Positions 1 to 7,544 are shown, numbered from the stretch's first letter. The stretch: 8,845 bases of DNA from Candidatus Aminicenantota bacterium (GCA_029880275.1 JAOUOQ010000065.1:1-8845), one strand, 5' to 3'. The notes: generated by a model not told the origin, from the letters alone. A program made the numbers and translations.

Positions 1-2
1 TT

Positions 3-620
3 GCCAACGGGGCGGATGGGGTCTTCACCGGCGGCTGAAAGTTTGGCGAATGCCACTATTCGACGGGCAACTTTCAGGCTGAAAGTAAAGTAATATTATT
101 AAAAAAGATACTGGAGACCATAGGTCTCAACCCGCAGAGGCTTGTCATCGAGCAGATGTCAGCAGCCGAAGGGGGGAGGTTTGTGGAGCTGGTCACCCGC
201 TTCAGTCAGACCATCAGAGAGCTTGGTCCCCTGAAGAAGGAGGTTGACCCCGAGAAGCTGAAGACCAAGCTCCAGGCAGCCAAAAATGCGGTGGAGGGGA
301 AGAAGATGCGGTGGGTGGTTGCCAAGCGGGTTGAGTTTATGACCGACGGCAACCTCTACGGGGAGGTCTTCACCCAGCAGGAGCTCAACCGGCTGTTCGA
401 AGAGGTGGTGCTTGACGAATTAGCTATACAGGAAATTTTGCTCCTCACCAGGGAGCATCCTCTCTCCGTAAGAGAGCTCGCCGAGAAGACAGGTTTACCT
501 TCCGCGGCGGTACTACGCCGGCTCACCGATATGAAGCGGATGGGATTGATGCAAGTGGAAAGAATAGATAAGCGCACCCCTCTCTGGAAGGCGGTGGGAA
601 AAAAGGAACAAGGGCAATGA
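3..620 (+). CDS. MvhD-like electron-transfer subunit, probable selenoprotein, 5'-partial
   Basis: This is the delta subunit of the methyl-viologen-reducing hydrogenase/heterodisulfide reductase family, a small [2Fe-2S] protein that passes electrons to HdrA. The frame is open from base 3. It reads GVFTGG, then UGA (36-38), then KFGECHY, matching the family motif G-C-x(3-4)-D/E-C-H-Y with UGA in place of the first Cys. The conserved segment continues through NFQAESKV and EQMSAAEGGRFVE, so an annotation starting at the ATG at 156 would lose the functional core. Past the usual family end there is an extension of about 110 residues. It contains a winged-helix-like segment (LSVRELAEKTGLPSAAVLRRL). 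The stop overlaps the next start as ATGA (617-620), indicating translational coupling with the HdrA-GltD gene. Selenocysteine insertion is inferred from the frame and the SECIS-like hairpin. The N-terminus lies outside the window. Confidence 0.88.
35..77 (+). promoter_or_regulatory. Bacterial SECIS-like hairpin at in-frame UGA
   Basis: CTGAAAGTT (35-43, containing the UGA at 36-38) pairs perfectly with AACTTTCAG (69-77). After an internal loop, CGAAT (47-51) pairs with ATTCG (58-62) and closes a six-base apical loop, GCCACT, that starts with G. Bacterial SECIS elements lie within the coding sequence directly after the UGA and carry a small upper hairpin with a G at the start of the loop. This upper hairpin begins 8 nt after the UGA, slightly closer than I recall for E. 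coli fdhF. The hairpin and the protein homology on both sides of the UGA support recoding by SelB and Sec-tRNA. The selenocysteine machinery itself is not in the window. Confidence 0.8.
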
Positions 621-2314
621 ATCCTCCACATAAGCAAAGTGCGGTGCTGGTTGTGGGAGCGGGGGTAGCCGGAATGCAAGCCGCCCTCGACTTAGCTGAT
701 ATGGGGGTGAAGGTCTATCTGCTGGATAGAGCGCCGGTCATAGGGGGTGCGGTGGCCCAGCTGGAGCGCACCTTCCCCGAGGGGCAATCTTCTTCGTGCG
801 AAGTGGGAGCTATGGTCGATGCTGTCAGTCATCATCCCAACATTGAGCTCATTACCAATGCCGACTTGCAGGGCATAGACGGGGAGCAGGGGAGTTTTGA
901 CATTGCCGTCAAAAAAAGAGCTTTCAGGGTCACCGAGAAGTGCGATGGCTGCGGAGCTTGTTATCAGGTCTGCCCCGTCAAGCCGTATAATACTTATAAT
1001 GAGGGACTGGCGCTCCGCTGCGCCATCGACCATCAGAACTACTCCTTTCTCCCGTTGATATATAACATAGAGAAAGAGACTCCTGCCTGTCAGGAGACCT
1101 GTCCGGTGCACATTGATATCCGCCGATATGTGGGGCTGATTGCCGAGGGGAAGTTCCTGGAAGCGCTGGAAGTGATCAGGGAGAGAAACCCCCTCCCGTC
1201 TATCTGCGGTCGGGTTTGCCATCATCCCTGCGAGGGGATGTGCAACCGGGGACAGCAGGATGAGCCCATCGCTATTGAGAAGCTGAAAAGATTTGCGGTT
1301 GATTACGAGATGAACCTGCGTCGCCAGGGGCTGCTGCCTAAACCTTCTCCTCCGAAGAAGCCGACCAAGGAGAAGGTGGCTATTGTGGGCGCCGGACCGG
1401 CGGGGCTGACCTGCGGGCACGACCTGGCGAAATTAGGCTATGAGGTCACCATTTTCGAGAAGGAGTCGGTTCCCGGCGGGATGCTCTACCTTTGTATCCC
1501 CGAATACCGACTCCCAAGGGATGTCATAGAGTATGATGTCGATTCCATAAGGGATTTAGGGGTGGACATCAGACTCGGCACTCCGATAGGGAAGGATTTA
1601 ACCCTGGATGACCTCCGCAAGCAGGGATACAAAGCCATCTTTATGGGTATTGGGGCTCACAAGGGGCTTAAGCTGCGCGTCCCCGGAGAAGACGAGTTTG
1701 AAGGATTCATCGACTGCATAGAGTTTCTGAAGCGGGTGAACCTGGGTGACAAGATCAAGCCGGGCAAGCGAGTGATCGTAATTGGCGGGGGAAACTCCGC
1801 TATCGATTCTGCCCGGGTAGCGCTCAGATTGGGGTGTGAGGAGGTGTACATCCTCTACCGAAGGTCGAGGAAGGAGATGCCGGCCAATGAATGGGAGATA
1901 GAGGAGGCAGAGCACGAAGGAGTGCAGATTCACTATCTCGCTGCCCCGGTAAAGATCTTAGGGAAGAATGGTCGAGTGGCAGGGATGGAGTGCACAAAGA
2001 TGGAACTGGGTAAGCTCGATGCCAGCGGGCGAAGGAGACCCATCCCCATCAAGGGTTCGGAGTTTACCATTGAAGCAGATGTCATAATCCCCGCCATCAG
2101 CCAGCAGCCCGACATATCCTTCCTCTCTGAGGGTCATGGTCTGGAGATAAGTAGGTGGGACTCATTTGTCATAGATGAACGGACCATGCAGACCAATCTC
2201 CCAGATGTCTTCGCTGGAGGGGATGCGGTGACCGGTCCGGCCACAGTGATTGAAGCTATTGCTGCCGGGCATCGCGCTGCCGCAGGTATTGACCACTATC
2301 TGCGGGCAAGGTGA
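617..2314 (+). CDS. HdrA N-terminal half fused to GltD-type NAD(P)H oxidoreductase
   Basis: This 565-residue cytoplasmic flavin/Fe-S protein probably links NAD(P)H to an HdrA-based electron-transfer complex. Residues 8-140 resemble the front of the HdrA FAD domain: GAGVAG (14-19), GGAVAQLERTFP and HHPNIEL, then a CxxCxxCxxxCP cluster (C109, C112, C115, C119). Residues 155-563 are a GltD/NfnB/dihydropyrimidine-dehydrogenase-like module. It has Fe-S cysteines (C158, C162, C197, C201, C205, C209), an FAD motif GAGPAG (258-263), a nucleotide motif GGGNSAIDSAR (390-400) and a C-terminal FAD signature AGGDAVTGPATVIEA. The HdrA CxxC of the usual TFPTNDCSIC segment is reduced to one residue (S58, C61). 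The N-terminal domain found before the flavin fold in methanogen HdrA is absent. The start overlaps the upstream stop as ATGA, with AAGGA (603-607) 9 nt before it. The chain ends at tandem stops TGA-TAG; the next gene continues in the same frame and supplies the rest of this HdrA fold. Substrate and direction of electron flow are not shown by the sequence. Confidence 0.9.
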   Translation: MNPPHKQSAVLVVGAGVAGMQAALDLADMGVKVYLLDRAPVIGGAVAQLERTFPEGQSSSCEVGAMVDAVSHHPNIELITNADLQGIDGEQGSFDIAVKKRAFRVTEKCDGCGACYQVCPVKPYNTYNEGLALRCAIDHQNYSFLPLIYNIEKETPACQETCPVHIDIRRYVGLIAEGKFLEALEVIRERNPLPSICGRVCHHPCEGMCNRGQQDEPIAIEKLKRFAVDYEMNLRRQGLLPKPSPPKKPTKEKVAIVGAGPAGLTCGHDLAKLGYEVTIFEKESVPGGMLYLCIPEYRLPRDVIEYDVDSIRDLGVDIRLGTPIGKDLTLDDLRKQGYKAIFMGIGAHKGLKLRVPGEDEFEGFIDCIEFLKRVNLGDKIKPGKRVIVIGGGNSAIDSARVALRLGCEEVYILYRRSRKEMPANEWEIEEAEHEGVQIHYLAAPVKILGKNGRVAGMECTKMELGKLDASGRRRPIPIKGSEFTIEADVIIPAISQQPDISFLSEGHGLEISRWDSFVIDERTMQTNLPDVFAGGDAVTGPATVIEAIAAGHRAAAGIDHYLRAR

Positions 2315-2320
2315 TAGGGA

Positions 2321-4741
2321 ATGAAGAAGAGGAAGTTTATTACCGAATTTAAGGATATTCCCTCAAAGCGCCCTCCTGAACCTTCTCTCCCCCTGGAGGA
2401 GAGGAAGGGGAATTTCAAGGAGGTTGAGTTAGGTTATAGCGAAGAGGAGGCGATTGCCGAAGCCCGGCGCTGCCTGAGCTGTCGTCGGTGCATCGGGTGC
2501 GGACTCTGTCTGGCAGAATGCCCGCTGGAGGCCATAGTATACGACCAGAAGGACGAGGCAATCAAGCTCAAGGTCGGCTCCGTAATCTTAGCCCCCGGCT
2601 TCGATGAGTTTGATGCCAGTCTTCAGGAGCAGTTCGGGTATAGCCAATGCCCGAATGTCATCACCAGCATTGAGCTGGAGAGGATTCTCAGCCCCACCGG
2701 TCCCTATGGAGGATTACTGCTCCGTCCCTCCGATGGTGAGATACCCAGGACGATGGCATTCATCCAGTGTGTTGGCTCCCGCGAGGAGTTTATCGGGGCG
2801 AATTTCTGTTCTTCGGTCTGCTGCAATCATATGATCAAGCAGACCATAGCCACCCATCAAAAGGTGCCCGATATCCTCAGCACCGTATTTTTCAGAGACA
2901 TCCGTCCCCTGGGGAAGGGATACGAGGATTATTACATTCAGCTCATGGACCAACCTGGAGTAAAGTTTATCAACAATATTCCCAGTGAAGTGAAAGAAGA
3001 ACCTACTACCCGGAACCTTGTAGTGCAGTGGGAGAAAGGGTCGGAAAAGGAGAGCGAGGAGTTCGACCTGGTAGTCCTGTCGGTGGGGCTGTGGGCTCCT
3101 CAAGGGGCTCGCCGATTGAGGAGGCTCGCCGGAGTTCAACTAAACAAATACAACTTCTGCCACACCAACCCCTTCTCACCCCTTACCAGCAACAAGCCGG
3201 GGATTTTCGTCGCCGGGGCGTTCAGCTCCCCCAAGGATATTTCTCAATCATTGACCCAGGCGAGTGGTGCTGCATCAAAATCAGCGGGTATGCTGGTTGA
3301 CGGGCGCGAGATTCCCAAAGCCGCTCCTGGAAAAGAAAAGGAAAGCCAGACTTCTGACGAGGAGAGGAGAATCGGGGTGTTTATCTGCCCCTATATCGGA
3401 GTGTCAGGAGAAGAAGAGAAAAGGGAAGGATGGCTTGCATATGCGCGGGGTCTGTCCGGGGTGGTAGAGGCCAAAGCTATCCAGTTCCCCTGCTGGAGTG
3501 TCGGCAGGGAGGAGATAAAGAAGGCGATACAGGAGAAAGGATTAAACCGGGTGGTGGTGGTCGGGTGTCAGCCCTCTATCAGCCTCCACATTTTCCAAAG
3601 GTCGGTAGAAGAAGCAGGGCTCAGCAATCAGCGGCTCGTTATGGAATCGTCATTTAAGGGTGCGGCTGAGGATGAAGAGGTAAAAAAGGCGATCACCAGG
3701 GCGGTAGAAAGAGCGGGAGAACCGACGGAGGAGCCTGTTTCGGAAAAGATCATTCCTGCGGGGCTGGTGATAGGGGGAGGGATAAGCGGTCTGACCGCTG
3801 CGCTGGATATGGCGGCTAACGGATTTCAAGTGCATCTGGTGGAGAAAGGGAGTCAACTGGGAGGTGGGCTTCTTTCCTCTTATTACACCCTGGAGGGCGA
3901 GGATGTTCAGGAGAAGGTAAAATCGCTGGTTGAGGAGGTCGAGAGAAACGAGCAGATTAGAATATATACCAAAGCCACGCTGCAAAAAATTGAAGGCAGT
4001 GAAGGGAACTTCCTTACCGAGTTGATGCATAAAGGGAGCCCGGTCAAGATAGAACATGGGGTGTGCATCATCGCTACCGGGGCTGAGGAGTATCAACCCC
4101 ATGAGTATCTCTATGGAAAGGACCCCGGAGTGATGACCCAGAAAGAACTTGAGAGGAGACTGGCGAAGGGTGAACCATTGGAGGAGAAGGTAGCCATGAT
4201 CCAGTGCGTGGGGTCGCGAAATGAAGAGCATCCCTATTGCAGTCGATTCTGCTGCGGAGAAGCCATAAAGAATGCCCTGAAGATAAAGGAGGCGCACCCA
4301 GAGAGCGAGGTCTATATCCTCCATAAGGATATCAGAGTTTACGGCTTTGAGGAGGATTTCTTCACCGATGCCATCGACAATGGGGTTCATTTCATCAGAC
4401 ATCAGGGAGACCTCAAGGTGGTTAATAGCAAGGGCTTACAGGTGGAGTTTACCGAGGCGGTTAATGGGGAGAGGGTCATCCTCTCTGTGTATAACATAGT
4501 GCTGAGCACCGGAGTCGTCCCTCCACAGAGCAATAAAGAAATAGCAGATATGATAGGGGTCGATTTGGACAAGGACTGTTTCTTTAAAGAGGTTCATCCT
4601 AAATTCAGACCCCTGGAACTTTCGCGAAAAGGGTTCTTTGTCTGCGGTTTAGCCCATTCGCCCCAGAGCATCTCCGAGGCTATCTCTCAGGGAAGCGGTG
4701 CGGCGGGTCGGGCTTGCCGTATCCTTGTTAAGGCTTTATAA
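2321..4741 (+). CDS. HdrA-like flavin/Fe-S protein (HdrA C-terminal half plus second HdrA copy)
   Basis: This 806-residue protein has two HdrA-related parts. Residues 1-70 are a GltD-tail/ferredoxin segment with six cysteines (C51, C54, C57, C60, C63, C67). Residues 80-326 match the C-terminal part of an HdrA FAD domain: IQCVGSRE with C150, then C163-x3-CC (167-168), DIRPLGKGYEDYY and FVAGAFSSPKDI. Residues 349-465 resemble the HdrA N-terminal domain but are cysteine-poor (C356, C391, C416). Residues 481-806 form a second HdrA flavin fold with GGGISG (485-490), LEGEDVQE, IQCVGSRN, C640-x3-CC (644-645) and FVCGLAHSPQSI. This second copy lacks the inserted ferredoxin domain. The start lies 6 nt after the previous stop, and AGGTGAT (2309-2315) spans that stop. 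It probably forms one complex with the upstream HdrA-GltD and MvhD-like proteins. The substrate is unknown; HdrA, QmoA and QmoB families are all related, and QmoB-like use cannot be excluded. Confidence 0.9.
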   Translation: MKKRKFITEFKDIPSKRPPEPSLPLEERKGNFKEVELGYSEEEAIAEARRCLSCRRCIGCGLCLAECPLEAIVYDQKDEAIKLKVGSVILAPGFDEFDASLQEQFGYSQCPNVITSIELERILSPTGPYGGLLLRPSDGEIPRTMAFIQCVGSREEFIGANFCSSVCCNHMIKQTIATHQKVPDILSTVFFRDIRPLGKGYEDYYIQLMDQPGVKFINNIPSEVKEEPTTRNLVVQWEKGSEKESEEFDLVVLSVGLWAPQGARRLRRLAGVQLNKYNFCHTNPFSPLTSNKPGIFVAGAFSSPKDISQSLTQASGAASKSAGMLVDGREIPKAAPGKEKESQTSDEERRIGVFICPYIGVSGEEEKREGWLAYARGLSGVVEAKAIQFPCWSVGREEIKKAIQEKGLNRVVVVGCQPSISLHIFQRSVEEAGLSNQRLVMESSFKGAAEDEEVKKAITRAVERAGEPTEEPVSEKIIPAGLVIGGGISGLTAALDMAANGFQVHLVEKGSQLGGGLLSSYYTLEGEDVQEKVKSLVEEVERNEQIRIYTKATLQKIEGSEGNFLTELMHKGSPVKIEHGVCIIATGAEEYQPHEYLYGKDPGVMTQKELERRLAKGEPLEEKVAMIQCVGSRNEEHPYCSRFCCGEAIKNALKIKEAHPESEVYILHKDIRVYGFEEDFFTDAIDNGVHFIRHQGDLKVVNSKGLQVEFTEAVNGERVILSVYNIVLSTGVVPPQSNKEIADMIGVDLDKDCFFKEVHPKFRPLELSRKGFFVCGLAHSPQSISEAISQGSGAAGRACRILVKAL

Positions 4742-4747
4742 TGGGAA

Positions 4748-4765
4748 AAGGGGATTTTTCCCCTT
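4748..4765 (+). terminator. Short G/C hairpin after redox operon, weak terminator candidate
   Basis: AAGGGGA and TCCCCTT form a 7-bp perfect stem around a TTTT loop, starting 7 nt after the stop of the HdrA-like gene. No run of T follows the stem (ATTAGG follows), so it is not a classical intrinsic terminator. It could end transcription weakly or protect the mRNA 3' end. The rest of the 118-bp gap to the malic enzyme gene is AT-rich; I see no convincing promoter in it. Confidence 0.4.
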
Positions 4766-4859
4766 ATTAGGTGTTTCCTTGTTATGTCCACTATTTTGAA
4801 TTTATCGTTGAAGCAAGGAAGATTAAGAAATTGATTTTATTTTTAGGAGGAAAGGCAAA

Positions 4860-6209
4860 ATGGAAATGAAAAAGATGACGGTGGAAGAGCTGTTAGCTAA
4901 AGCTGCTCAACCTGGCAAGGACGCCATGAGACTGCACCCCTTCTATCGGGGGAAGGTTGAGGTGGTTCCCAAGTGTCGCATCAGGGATTTTAATGATTTT
5001 GGCATCTGGTACACCCCAGGGGTGGCGGAGCCTTGCATGGATATTTATAAGAATCCCGATGCAGTCTTTAGACATACCAACAAGGCGAACTTTGTGGCGG
5101 TTGTCTCCGATGGCACCAGGGTGCTGGGTCTGGGTGATATAGGACCCGAAGCTGGTTTGCCGGTGATGGAGGGGAAAGCTATACTCTTCAAGTATCTTGG
5201 TGGAGTGGATGCCTTTCCCATCTGTCTGGACACCAAGGACCCCGATGAGATAATCCAAGCGGTGAAGTGGCTGCAACCCACCTTTGGAGGAGTAAACTTA
5301 GAGGACATCGCCAAGCCCAAATGTTTCTATATCCTGAGCAGATTGCGGAAGGAGTGTCGTATCCCGGTGTGGCACGATGACCAGCAAGGGACGGCTGCAG
5401 TCACGGTAGCTGGGTTGGTCAATGCGCTGAAGGTGGTGAAAAAGAAGATAGACAAGGTGCGGATAGCTCAGGTAGGAGCGGGAGCTTCCAATATCCGCAT
5501 TGCTCACCTCCTTCTTGCCGCTGGGTTTGACCCCGGAAAAATAATAATGGTCGATTCCAAAGGTACTCTCCATAAAGAGAGGCTGGACCTCAAGGAGAAG
5601 GAGCCGAACAAGTGGGAGCTGTGCAAGGTCACAAATGCAGAGCTGCGTAAGGGGGGCATCCCGGAGACAATGGAGGGAGCCGATGTGCTCATAGCGCTTT
5701 CCAAATCTGGACCCGGAGTTATTAAAAAGGAATGGGTTGCCAAAATGGCCAAGGACGCCATTGTTTTTGCCTGCGCCAACCCGGTACCGGAGATATGGCC
5801 CTGGGAGGCCGAGGAGGCAGGGGCAAAGATTGTGGCCACCGGGCGGTCAGATTTTCCCAACCAGGTAAACAACTCCCTCGGATTTCCCGGCATCTTCCGG
5901 GGGACCCTTGATGTGATGGCCACCACCATCACAGATGAGATGTGCCTGGCGGCTTCCTACGAGCTGGCCAAATGCGCCGAGGATAAGGGTCTGAGCCCGC
6001 GTTATATCATCCCCACTATGGATGAGTGGGAGGTTTACCCCCGAGAAGCCACCGCTGTGGGAATGAAGGCTATTGAGCAGAAGGTGGCCCGGGTAAAGAT
6101 GAGCCGCAGCGAGCTCTTTGAAATCGCCTCCACTACTATCAAGAGAGCTCGGGATGAAACTAAGCTCCTTATGAAAGAGGGCTTCATTCCCATGCCCAAG
6201 GAGGATTAA
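4860..6209 (+). CDS. Malic enzyme (oxaloacetate-decarboxylating malate dehydrogenase)
   Basis: This enzyme oxidatively decarboxylates L-malate to pyruvate and CO2 in the cytoplasm, using a divalent metal and NAD(P)+. At 449 residues it is the usual length for the short bacterial/archaeal type without a phosphotransacetylase domain. Visible signatures are YTPGVAEPC with the presumed catalytic Tyr51, MEGKAILFK with the presumed Lys106, and metal ligands in LED (148-149) and WHDDQQGTA (173-174). The nucleotide-binding loop is GAGASN (206-211), and NPVPE (307-311) and GRSDFPNQVNN (328-338) follow. Asp232 at the end of the second beta strand (MVDSKG) favours NAD+ over NADP+, but this is only inference. 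The start is set by AGGAGG (4845-4850) at 9-nt spacing. A hairpin and a 118-bp gap separate it from the redox operon, so it may be its own unit, although its NAD(P)H product could feed the GltD-type module upstream. Confidence 0.95.
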   Translation: MEMKKMTVEELLAKAAQPGKDAMRLHPFYRGKVEVVPKCRIRDFNDFGIWYTPGVAEPCMDIYKNPDAVFRHTNKANFVAVVSDGTRVLGLGDIGPEAGLPVMEGKAILFKYLGGVDAFPICLDTKDPDEIIQAVKWLQPTFGGVNLEDIAKPKCFYILSRLRKECRIPVWHDDQQGTAAVTVAGLVNALKVVKKKIDKVRIAQVGAGASNIRIAHLLLAAGFDPGKIIMVDSKGTLHKERLDLKEKEPNKWELCKVTNAELRKGGIPETMEGADVLIALSKSGPGVIKKEWVAKMAKDAIVFACANPVPEIWPWEAEEAGAKIVATGRSDFPNQVNNSLGFPGIFRGTLDVMATTITDEMCLAASYELAKCAEDKGLSPRYIIPTMDEWEVYPREATAVGMKAIEQKVARVKMSRSELFEIASTTIKRARDETKLLMKEGFIPMPKED

Positions 6210-6266
6210 TCCTCTTTGCTAGTGACGTAAGAGGAGATATATTCCCTCAGAAGGATGGGGGAATAT
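6201..6266. terminator. Overlapping inverted repeats between convergent genes
   Basis: Three palindromic elements lie around the convergent stops. GAGGATTAATCCTC (6201-6214) is a perfect palindrome across the malic enzyme stop. CCTCTT (6211-6216) pairs with AAGAGG (6229-6234) around a 12-nt loop. ATATTCCC (6239-6246) pairs with GGGAATAT (6259-6266), and this stem can extend by two pairs; its loop holds the minus-strand stop at 6247-6249. No T-run follows on either strand, so a bidirectional terminator is plausible but not classical. Confidence 0.4.
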
Positions 6267-7344
6267 CAATCGCCTCCTTCAGCTGGCTCACTCCGCCGCT
6301 GATGTTGTCTGTGACGATTATCTCCAGAAGGTGAGAGCCAGGTCTACCCGTCAGGCTCACTTGGAAGAGGTATTCCTCTTCTATTTTCTCCTTCAGTTGG
6401 TCGGGAGTCAGGCGCAGCACTAAAGTGTCAGTCTTCTGGTCGATAATCTCACCTTCCTGGTCTGTGAGTTTCTCCTGAAGGCTGAGATCTACCTTTAGAT
6501 TGTCCTCATCTTTGTACCAGGCAAAATCTCTATATTTAAATTTAATGGTAAGAAGAAGCTCAACCTTTTCTTCAGATAGGGTGATGTAGTCCACCTGCCA
6601 CTGAAAGGGGATTTGCCGGGAAGGGAGCTGGGGAGTGGTAGGGGGAGCGGGGCTGGTAATCTGGTCGTAGGTTATTTTCTCGTTTAAGATAGTCCTCTCA
6701 TTGGCATCTTTCAGGGCGGGACGGAATTCAAAGGGTATCTTCTCAGACATAAATCGGTGTCGGGGATAGGGTCTCAGTCCTGAAAGCGAGCGGTTCACAA
6801 GATAGTACTGGCTGTTTCTGAAGATATCCGCGAATATCAGGGGCTCGAAGGGCGATATGTATACCGAGGGGCTGTCATCGTAATACCAGAAGATAGCCGG
6901 TCGCGCCGTGCCGGAAATAGAATGCATCTCCACCCGTGAGGGCGGTCCGAAGACGATATATATCTCCCCCCGGGCGGTTTTCCATCCCTCCTCCCGGCGT
7001 CCGAAGTGGTCATTGGCGTAGGCAACCCGACTATAGAATTCCTCCCGGAACTCATTGATCTCGGTTTCCGGATTGTACTCCCGGCGTGCCCAGAATATTC
7101 TGACGAACTGGATTTTCTCTTCCAGGGTTTTAAGCTTTTTTAATATCGACTCTTCATCGGGGAGCGTTATATACTTCAAAGGGCTCTCAAACCAATAGTC
7201 GAGCTCTTGTCTGATTTCCTCCTCAGAAAGGAACTCGCTCTTCTCCGTTTCCGATTGACTGGAGGAACTGACCGGGGAGAGCAAAAACCCTGCCAACAAC
7301 ACTCCTATCAAGAGGTAATACCTCTTAGCTGTTAATGACCTCAT
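6247..7344 (-). CDS. Secreted GWxTD-domain protein, function unknown
   Basis: This 365-residue protein has a signal peptide: a basic start, then a hydrophobic core at about residues 10-22 (LLIGVLLAGFLL) and a Ser-rich cleavage region near residue 30. It contains no cysteine, so it is not a lipoprotein. Residues 35-185 form a GWxTD domain: an acidic helical segment, SRVAYANDHF, then GWKTARG (120-126) and IYIVFGPP (128-135), followed by FWYYDD and a conserved aromatic region. The motif's Asp is Ala here (A124). Residues 240-365 look like a beta-rich C-terminal domain (VELLLTIKFKY, DTLVLRLTP, HLLEIIVTDN). The family is common in several anaerobic or candidate bacterial phyla, and its biochemical role is not known to me. 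The start is supported by an AGGAG site (complement of 7353-7357) 8 nt before the ATG. It is divergently transcribed from the MshEN gene. Confidence 0.88.
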   Translation of the reverse strand: MRSLTAKRYYLLIGVLLAGFLLSPVSSSSQSETEKSEFLSEEEIRQELDYWFESPLKYITLPDEESILKKLKTLEEKIQFVRIFWARREYNPETEINEFREEFYSRVAYANDHFGRREEGWKTARGEIYIVFGPPSRVEMHSISGTARPAIFWYYDDSPSVYISPFEPLIFADIFRNSQYYLVNRSLSGLRPYPRHRFMSEKIPFEFRPALKDANERTILNEKITYDQITSPAPPTTPQLPSRQIPFQWQVDYITLSEEKVELLLTIKFKYRDFAWYKDEDNLKVDLSLQEKLTDQEGEIIDQKTDTLVLRLTPDQLKEKIEEEYLFQVSLTGRPGSHLLEIIVTDNISGGVSQLKEAIDIPPSF

Positions 7345-7393
7345 AAGACTTGCTCCTGTTTTGTTGTCCTGGTGAAGAAAACTCTTCCTTTAA

Positions 7394-7423
7394 ATTTTAT
7401 CTTAATAAGAAATCCCAGGTCAA
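7394..7423 (-). promoter_or_regulatory. Candidate sigma70-like promoter for the GWxTD gene
   Basis: On the minus strand, TTGACC (complement of 7418-7423) lies 18 nt before TAAAAT (complement of 7394-7399). Each box is one base off consensus. The predicted start near 7387 gives a leader of about 43 nt with the ribosome binding site at its end. This is pattern matching only. Confidence 0.45.
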
Positions 7424-7544
7424 GCCCTTTGCCTGTACTAAATGTTGCATGAGCAGAGAACTTTTGCAAAAATAGGCAAGTCTATTCAATAGAGGTCAAA
7501 AGTATCTATCTTCTATATTTTCAAACATTTAAGAGGATTTTTTC

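Noticed and set aside
156..620. Independent 154-residue gene starting at ATG 156
   Set aside because: Homology continues upstream in the same frame to base 3 through a UGA with a SECIS-like hairpin, and no convincing ribosome binding site precedes 156.
692..1420. Minus-strand frame of about 240 codons inside the HdrA-GltD gene
   Set aside because: It is a shadow of the well-supported plus-strand gene, with no motif or ribosome binding site of its own.
2312..2320. Second selenocysteine UGA joining the two HdrA genes
   Set aside because: The UGA is followed at once by an in-frame UAG, and a good Shine-Dalgarno plus ATG follows, so termination and restart is the simpler reading.
3650..4402. 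Long minus-strand frame of about 250 codons opposite the HdrA-like gene
   Set aside because: It lies wholly within a plus-strand gene with clear family motifs and has no recognisable domain; it is a shadow frame.
4742..4859. Promoter for the malic enzyme gene in the intergenic gap
   Set aside because: Candidates such as TTGTTA with TATCGT, or TTGAAT with AAGATT, are far from consensus or badly spaced; none is convincing.
7462..7493. Short palindromes TTTTGCAAAA and CTATTCAATAG in the divergent intergenic region
   Set aside because: They are only 10-11 bp in AT-rich DNA, are expected by chance and are not placed against a promoter box.
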